A stretch of DNA of 64,000 bases from Pseudocercospora fijiensis CIRAD86 (Eukaryota > Ascomycota > Dothideomycetes > Mycosphaerellales > Mycosphaerellaceae), in the NCBI RefSeq assembly GCF_000340215.1, contig NW_006921540.1:2975486-3039485 (forward strand). Reading direction: 5' to 3'. This document shows, piece after piece, positions 57,230-64,000 of the stretch. Every line of letters begins with the position of its first letter. The first letter of the stretch is position 1. The notes under the pieces were generated by a model. It saw nothing but the letters and a program-made list of their open reading frames with translations. It was not told where the DNA came from and ran no database searches. A program made the translations under genes and the position numbers.

Positions 57230-59990
57230 ATGTCTTCCGGCGCCCCGAATCCGCTAGGCGCTAGTAGTAGTAACGACCTACCTGCCCCTATTAACCTAAG
57301 CCTAGCCGCCCTAGTTCCGATCGAAGCCCTATCCGATAGCGCCTTAGCTGCTATAACTAGCCTCGAATACTGCTTCTAGATCGTTACTGCCCTTAAAGAC
57401 CCTTAAGAGAAGATCTAGAACGCTCGCACCCTGCTACGCGTTATTAATAGGAATATTAAGAAGGCTGCTGTCTTAGTTGCGTACGGTATAAACAACTTGC
57501 GTTAGTCTATCGGTAAGCGTATCTTTAAGCGCGAGGTTCTTAACGATATAGATATTAAATAAGCCTTTCCTATCGTCTATAGCCTCGAGACTGCCGGCAC
57601 CTAGATTCGTTTGCGCTTTAAGACCCTCGACTAGGCCTTCGAATATTAGGGAGGACTAAGTAGTCTTCCTAAGAGCTTTGTTAACTTCGCCTACGGTAGA
57701 TAAGAGCGTACTAAGTAGGTTTCTTCGTTCGTTAATAAGTACAAGGTCTGTCGTTAAGGCGCCGAGTATCTTTCCCGTACTATAATCTATCGTATATCTA
57801 CCGCTAGTAAGAAGGTAGGCAAGCAGTTGCTTAACTTGTCCTTTACGCTTAACGACTTTACGACAGCCTACTAGAAGAAGCACTACGATGCGATTGTCTA
57901 GGTCGATCTTAACGTATAGATAACTAAGGATCTACTAAAAGAGAAGGGCTATCGCATTAATAGTGCAGGCTTTATTATTAAAGGTTAAGAGGCGCCTATC
58001 GTTAATGTTCTTAAACGTAAGGCTCTTCGCCTAGAAACGGAGGCCGACACGGCTGCTAGTCTTGCGCTCGCTATAGAGATATAGGCTAAAGATCGTCGCT
58101 CGACCCGTAACCGTAAGGTCCCTTAAGAAGTTTAAGACGAGCGCGCTAAGGCCGAAGTAGCGCGTAAGAAGGCATTGTATGCTCGCTAGGCCCTCCGTAA
58201 GGCTACTAAGAAATATAGCGCTCCTTCTAGTACCGACTATAGTACTAACTATAGTACTAACTATAGTGACTCGGATGTTAATATACTAGATACACTACTA
58301 GAAGATATCTCCTCCGAAGGCTCCTTTAGCGAGCGTAGAAATAGAGGCCTCTCGCCGATCCTATTAACTAAGAATATTTGCGGTTCTTGCAAGGGCGACT
58401 CTATTACGCACCTTATTACCGATATCGATATAGTTCCTAAAGTCGCAATAGGCGAAGCCCCTGCCGCCCTCTCTATTTGTTAATAGCTCGACGACCTTAG
58501 TAAGCTAGGAGAAGAGCCGTTCTCTATATATGCCAACTATATTAAGAAGGCCGCTAAGGTCTATAGTCTCTATACTAGTGCTAAGGCGAGTGTCCTCGTC
58601 GGTCGCCTATTAAAGATTAGTCGCGAGGTTCCTAATTAAGACGCCTTCGCTACCCTTAAGGCTAATTAGGCCTATACTAACTAGTTTCCTAGACGCCCTA
58701 TTGCCGCCCCGATATCTCTAGGACTCTACGCGTTTAACCCTACTAGTACTGTTACTCGCGCCCTTACGCTAACGGATCGCTAGAGCAAGTTCGTTACCGG
58801 CATTCTTAGCTAAGGCACCTCCTTCGATCGCTTTCGCTAGACTAGCAATGCTATCTTCCCTTAAGTCTTTGGTTAGTTATAAGAGCCTCGTAGAGTATAT
58901 CTTCCTTTCCTTATCGACCTAATATAGGAAGAGTTTAAGATATACCTTTAGTATATACGTAACATGCCTAAGTCTAAGCAAGAAGGCCGTAATGCCCTTC
59001 AAACTTATAGTGTAAGCAACTAAATCGTCCGCTAGTACCCTGCCCTATAGCTCTTAGCTGTCGCCCTTCGACCTAATTACGTATACGAGCTTATCTCCGT
59101 CCCTAAGCCTACTAAGTTCTTCAAGGTTGGCGGTACTTACGAAAACTGTCCTTCTAAGGAGTCTACTCGTCTCGGACAAGATATAGTTAAGCTCGCAGCT
59201 AGCGAGGGTGCTAGTTACCTACGCATTAAGGTCTGTCTTATATCTAAGGATAAGACTAGCTACTCTACTATTGTCGAAGGCATGTATTAGCCCGAGGTCT
59301 TTACGAACTAGGTTAAGAAGCTCAAGGCTCGTAGCCTAGTCCTACTAAGCAAGATCGGCAAGCTTACTAATAAGCACCTTACCGACGACGACCTCGACTA
59401 TATATTCGATAGTTAGCCTAATAGTAAGGGGCGTAAGGCGGAGTAGATCCTCAACCCTTTAAAGGAGTGCGAGGTCTCTATTTAGATACCGCACCTACTA
59501 TATAGTAATCTAAAGACCGAGAGCAACCGTATATTAATTAACCTAGGCTACTCTCGCGTTATTAATAGCACTAAGGTTAAGGGTTACGAGAACTTAATAG
59601 TCTCCTAGGTTGCTAAAGCGCACCGCAATCTAACCGCCCTCCCGGCCTCTAACTCCTTCGTGCTATTCGCTTTCCCTACGGCGATCTTAGTCGAAGGCCT
59701 CGGCTATATCTCCGACGCTCTAGTTAGTAGGATTCCTTAGTTAAGTTACGTTGTTTAGAACGAAGTTAAACAGATCCTCTAGCTTAATAACGAGGGACTT
59801 AAGGAATATCTATACAATTAGGAGAATACTGCGACGGAAAAGGCTATTAACCTCCTCGTTAATTAAGCTTTCTACAAGGGACAGTACTTCGGTACTAATA
59901 GCTTCAACGTATACGGAGGAGATTTCGAGAGCCGACTAGCGGATAAGGTTATTACTAGTAAGGATTACGGTACATTAAAGCAGTAGTAAG
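57230..59990 (+). pseudogene. ORF3 of the 12.3-kb element, unknown protein
   Basis: About 900 codons run in one frame from an ATG at about 57,230 (MSSGAPNPLGASSSNDLPAP), with stops only at Gln/Trp-type sites. Landmarks are SIGKRIFKREVLNDIDIKQA, GTQIRLRFKTLDQAFEYQGG, an internal Cys pair in NICGSCKGDSITHLI (about 58,375), KFVTGILSQGTSFDRFRQT and LRPNYVYELISVPKPTKFFK. It lies between pol and the 3' LTR, the place where some large LTR elements carry an extra or env-like ORF. No signal peptide or membrane segment is evident, so env is not supported. Family not recognised. Confidence 0.6.
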
Positions 59991-60048
59991 TTAGCGTAGT
60001 AGATTAGATGCTTAAGAAGTTGTTTTTGCATATTAATAGAATCTAGGA

Positions 60049-60076
60049 ACAATGCTACCCCGGGGGTATTATTACG
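60049..60076. repeat. CCCCGGGGG palindrome copy 5 (after ORF3)
   Basis: GAACAATGCTACCCC followed by GGGGGTATTATTACGG. The right side (TATTATTACGGAGTCT) resembles that of copy 2 (TGTTATTACGAATCT). Confidence 0.85.
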
Positions 60077-60185
60077 GAGTCTCTAAAAGATAGCCTTAGC
60101 TAAGATGCCTAAGGTTACTGCATAACTGTTTGTTTTGAGCGCACAATATAAAGCGTGTCTAGTTAGATACGAAGAAAGGGAGGGA

Positions 60186-60464
60186 TATTAGCTAGTAACC
60201 GGCCCTACATACCTAGGCTGAGTTTTGAGCCTATATAAGAGGCCTCCTTCTATATTATAGATAGGGCACTAACCTCGTACAGTATATTGTTTATGTTACA
60301 CTTCTATAATGCCTATGTTGTAGGGCTCTAGTTATTAGCCTAAGCAACCGTCTTATTATCCTATTATGCTAAACATAGCTGCCTATATTGCTATAGGTTA
60401 TATTACCCTCGGTAGCCTATACTATTACTATAGGTAGTAGTGGTAGTTTTGGTTTCCGTCCTTT
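60186..60464 (+). repeat. 3' LTR (279 bp)
   Basis: Same start and end as the 5' LTR. It follows a purine tract (AGAAAGGGAGGGA) and precedes AGTAA (60,465-60,469). The visible differences between the LTRs are transitions, for example GCAGGG versus GTAGGG. Confidence 0.9.
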
Positions 60465-60469
60465 AGTAA

Positions 60470-61290
60470 GGTATACCTATAATGCGGCTAACGGTCTAAC
60501 TCGGTAAAAACTCTTTAGTAAGGTATACCTTAAGTAGCGGCTCGATAGCGACTCTTCTACTAAGTAAATAGGATAGGTTCGTAGCATTGCTATAGGCCTA
60601 ACTCGGTAAAAACTCTTTAGTAAGGTATACCTTAAGTAGCGGCTATAGGCTTCCTACGTTCGGATTCTTTATAGGATAACATACGCGTATCTAGTTAAGT
60701 CGGCATAGCGCCTTCGTTAGGACTATTAGTTATAATAACCTTAGTCGTTACGTAAGGGCCTCTAGTATACTTAAGCCCGAAGGCGCTTAGTCTTAGTCTT
60801 AGTCTTTACTGCTATACGACTGTAGCCCTTTGCGTATTAAGACTGCTATTCGACTATAGTACGCACCGATCCGAACCGAGCGTATTAAGACTATTATCCG
60901 ACTGTAGTGCGCCTCCTCTTCTAGTAAGCGTATTAATATTGCTATACGACTGTAACGCGCTCGACAACCTTTTCTATAGTGTCTCTTAGAGATACTAAGG
61001 GCGCGGTTACACTCTATTATTGTCTAGGTACTAATAAGTGTCGCTTTAGCGAAAGAGCTGTCGTCGTTTCGCTTAATAAGCCCCGTCTGCTAGGCATACG
61101 GTTACAGTACGAAGGTATCGTAACGGTTATATAGTACAAAAAGTTAATGCATTCTCTAAGGTGCCGCGAGGCAAGCTATCTATATAATGGTCCTACTATT
61201 AGTAGCAATAGCGACCGTAGCGGTCGATAGTAACCGCTGCCTGCTATCGTATATACAATAGTGTTATATCGTAACAGCCTCCCCCCCTAC
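60470..61290. repeat. Short tandem repeats, no gene
   Basis: A unit containing GGTAAAAACTCTTTAGTAAG followed by GTATACCTTAAGTAGCGGCT occurs twice (about 60,505 and 60,607). A second family with GCGTATTAAGACTGCTATAC then GACTGTAGTGCGC occurs about four times at 60,800-60,960 with a spacing near 60 bp. No coding signal is seen. Confidence 0.75.
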
Positions 61291-61549
61291 AAAAAAGGTC
61301 GGCACTGTCTATAGTATCCTAAAACAAAGGTCCTTAGTAGGCCGTACCGTAGGAAGGTTTAAGGCAAAAAGAGCGTAATAGCGTCGTATAAAGGCTAAAC
61401 CTAAACAGTATACTAGAACGGTAATGCTAGGTGCAGAATCGTGTCTCTCTAGTAATAACTGCGTCGGTTTTATACTTGCTTATTGCGACGGTTACGAAGG
61501 GCGTCGCGTAAGCTAGTCGATATAGTCTAAACCGCCTTTAGCTGCGGCT

Positions 61550-64000
61550 AAGGCGTAACGGTCTTTATAGTCTTGTTATCGGATAGCGAGGTATTAACTA
61601 CGTCCGCTATAGTAGTAGCGCGGTCTAACTAATCGATAGGGATGTTAGGGAAGTCGGCACCTAGCAATAGTAGCGTATCGGCGTCGCGTATAGTACCGTA
61701 TAGCTTAAAGTAGTCGGCTATCTATGCGTTAAGCTTAGCGATCTCATCCTCGGTAGCATTGCCTTATACGCCGCCGAGTAGCTTAAAAGCGTCCTCGTTA
61801 ATTAGGTATAGTATAGGGATTGCCTATTGCGGCGCGACGCGTAAGAAATCGTAGTATAGATAGGTTAGCGATAGTATAAGCGACTCCTTTAAGACCGTAG
61901 CGGAAAGACGACACTGCTAGGCTATCTAGCGCTTAGTTGCTTCGCGGATCTGTGCCTTAGCTAGCATCTATTAAAGCTAGTATACCTCGGTTGCTACTAA
62001 CTCGGACTAGCGTATATAGTAGAGAGCTTGTAAGTTAAGCGTACGTACACTAATTGCCGTCGCATTATATTAGTATTGTCCGTAGGCGCCTATAGTGTTT
62101 TCCTATAGAGCGGGTAAGGGTAGTAAGCGTATCGGAAGCGCTAGGAGCTTGTACTATAGCTACGCAACCGTATTGTTAGGCGGTAGTAGCTAAGCCGCAG
62201 CTAGAGCCTTCGTAGGCGTAGAGAATAGGTTAGACGGTAGCGGCATCTTCGACGATAGACGAGGCGCTAAGAACAGGCTAGCGGTTAGCTTCTAGCAAGT
62301 GTTTAACTTAGTCGATAGTAATACGCGCGAGGAGTTTAGCTAGATCGCCTTAGTTAGCGGGGCAACGGCCGGAGGTTGCGGCTTAGCCCGAGTCGCGAGC
62401 TTAGGAGGGAAGATTTTACTAAAGAGGTACGCGTTAGTAAGGTCGGTCTCGTCTAGCGAGTATTCGGGTAACGGTACTAGGAATGCGCCTATAGGATCCT
62501 AAGTATAGTCGATATTATACTACTAGTAATTCTTATTCGTTACTATCTTATCGTACTTGAAAATAGTATTGCCCTATATAATACGCTCCTAGACGCCTAA
62601 AGGATCGAAGACTAGATCGGTAGAGACCGTCTTCGGCAAATTGTAGAACTATAGCGTTAGCGCGGGCTCTAGTCTATTAGGGATAGCGCCGTCCTTAAGC
62701 GTCTAGATATAGGCGATAAAGGTAGATAAGGCGTATACCGGATCGATCTAAGTTAGCTAGTAGACTAGGCTAAAGTCTACCGGGCATTAACGGTTAAGAA
62801 GCAGTAGAGGCATGCCTTTGCCCTTATTAGCGGTATAGGTACCGTTCTAGTATCGACCGCTACCTATAAGCTAAGCGTACTATTCCGTACGCGACGTATT
62901 AGTAGCCTTCGTATCCGTAAGCGCCTTATTAGTATAGAGGGCGGATGTATAGCCCTTACCGCGAAGCGTATAGGCGTTACGGACCGTAACATACCGCTAG
63001 GTGTAAGCGACGACGTCCTAGGTAATAGCTAGGCAACCTAGGTTGCGACGGTATAGGTAGGGCAGACTACTAGAATTAAGGGACGACTCGTACTACTTAT
63101 AGAGCTATATAGCCGACTAGGCACTAAGTTCTATACCGATTAGCAGTAGCTAAACTGTATAGTCCTTAAGCTAGGAGTCTAGTAGAGGTAGGCGCACTAT
63201 CGAGAGTCGTCCGGTAGCTACTATCTATAAGAATTAGACTTCGCCGTAAGTAGTTAGGTCGATCTTATAATGCTTCGTCGCTCCGACGTATTCGCTAATA
63301 GGTCGCTTGCCCGTCTTTAAGTATTCCTTACCGTAGTTACGGTAGGATACGTCCTTACCGTTCTCGCTACGCTTGTATAGGACCGGGTAACTGCCTACTA
63401 TAATACTATCGCGATGTTCTTTTAAGACGAAGCGGTAGAACTACTCTTATATAAGGTCGACCGTCTATAGGAAGTGTAAGATAGCGCGTACTATAAGACC
63501 GACGGCTCTATTACGGATTAGAGACGGTGCTAGCTAGAATCGTAGGTCGCCGGTATAGGTGCTTAAGCTAAGGAAGTTCTCGCGTAAGCGGGTAATGTTT
63601 GCTAGGAGTCGGTGCTATAACTTCGCGTAGTAGAAAGTAATAGTTAGTAGAAAATTCGTATCGAGGTCAGCTAGGTTAGGGAGCTCCTTCAATTCGCCCG
63701 TAGTTATAAGCGCTACGTACTCGCTAAAGCGTATCGCGTAAATCTCCTACTACGTATCGTAACCGTCCGAGTAGAGGTCGGTCCTAAAGATAGAGTATTT
63801 ACGGGCGTAATCGTTGTTTAAGATTCGGAAGGAGTACGGTTGCGTAAAGAGTAGGCTTTTAAAATCGGTAACTAGCTTGCCTATATACTAATACAATTTA
63901 CGTAGAATCTAGAAGCGCCGATCGCCCGCGGTAAGGTATAGATAGTATAGGTAATACTAAAGCCTTACTAGATAGTATTCGACGAGTCGCTTACGTAGGC
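61550..64000 (-). pseudogene. Unidentified long minus-strand ORF, runs off the window
   Basis: On the minus strand from 64,000 downward a frame interrupted only by RIP-type stops reads RRFQILRKLYQYIGKLVTDF, KSLLFTQPYSFRILNNDYA, RKYSIFRTDLYSDGYDTQQE, LRENFLSLSTYTGDLRFQLA, KEHRDSIIVGSYPVLYKRSE and LGCLAITQDVVAYTQRYV. It then loses clarity below about 62,600. I recognise no family. It does not show RT, integrase DDE or hAT motifs in the part visible. It may be a protein of a further mobile element. Confidence 0.5.

Larger units (their letters stand above)
48136..60464 (+). mobile_element. 12.3-kb gypsy-type LTR retrotransposon with a third ORF
   Basis: Two direct LTRs of equal length (279 bp) flank 11.8 kb of internal sequence, and AGTAA duplicates border the element. 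Internal order is leader, gag/protease, pol (RT, RNase H, integrase), then a long additional ORF before the purine tract AGAAAGGGAGGGA at 60,173-60,185. Five copies of a near-palindromic CCCCGGGGG motif separate these modules. RIP-type stops are present throughout. The LTRs differ mainly by C/T and G/A transitions. Confidence 0.9.

Noticed and set aside
57230..59990. ORF3 as an envelope gene
   Set aside because: No signal peptide, membrane anchor or glycoprotein-like cysteine pattern can be seen in the frame.

Overview
This window looks like a filamentous ascomycete (Pezizomycotina). Codon use, short introns (47-96 bp) and gene content would suit a Dothideomycete, but the species is inferred, not shown. 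It has two sharply different kinds of DNA. Two islands (about 24,060-31,480 and 38,860-42,860) carry ordinary spliced genes with normal CAG and TGG codons. Everything else is mobile DNA in which CpA/TpG has been driven to TpA, the signature of repeat-induced point mutation (RIP). In conceptual translations of that DNA, nearly every in-frame stop sits where the protein family expects Gln (CAA/CAG) or Trp (TGG).

Left block (1-24,052) is a nest of transposons. A chromovirus-type Ty3/gypsy element (9,629-11,568 continuing at 21,676-24,052, with a 3' LTR) is split by a complete 10.1-kb hAT transposon (11,569-21,667), which has 20-bp terminal inverted repeats and an 8-bp target duplication. A second copy of the same hAT element (3,678-9,628) abuts it on the left and is cut by a minus-strand gypsy element (1-3,677). 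The hAT element encodes a decayed hAT transposase, an unknown protein, a small minus-strand ORF with a tRNA-like segment upstream of it, and two different histone H3-like genes (called H3-A and H3-B here). Both H3 genes are present in both copies. I know of no described fungal hAT element carrying H3 genes, and this is the most interesting feature of the window.

Island 1 (24,060-31,480) has a short flavin-monooxygenase-like remnant, a UPF0643-type protein, a DUF4185-type protein, a 106-residue secreted cysteine-rich protein and a 281-residue heme-thiolate peroxygenase with a GC-AG intron. A Tad1-like LINE (31,500-37,940) and an unrecognised decayed ORF separate it from island 2. Island 2 holds a 4-coumarate:CoA-ligase-like acyl-CoA synthetase with a frameshift in a C-run, convergent with an intact mitochondrial-type class III CoA-transferase.

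Right block (42,870-64,000) is again RIP-degraded. It contains a long DUF6589-like ORF, then a 12.3-kb LTR retrotransposon (48,136-60,464) with identical-length 279-bp LTRs and an AGTAA duplication. Its gag, pol and a third unknown ORF are separated by five copies of a near-palindromic CCCCGGGGG motif. The block ends with short tandem repeats and an unidentified minus-strand ORF that runs off the window.
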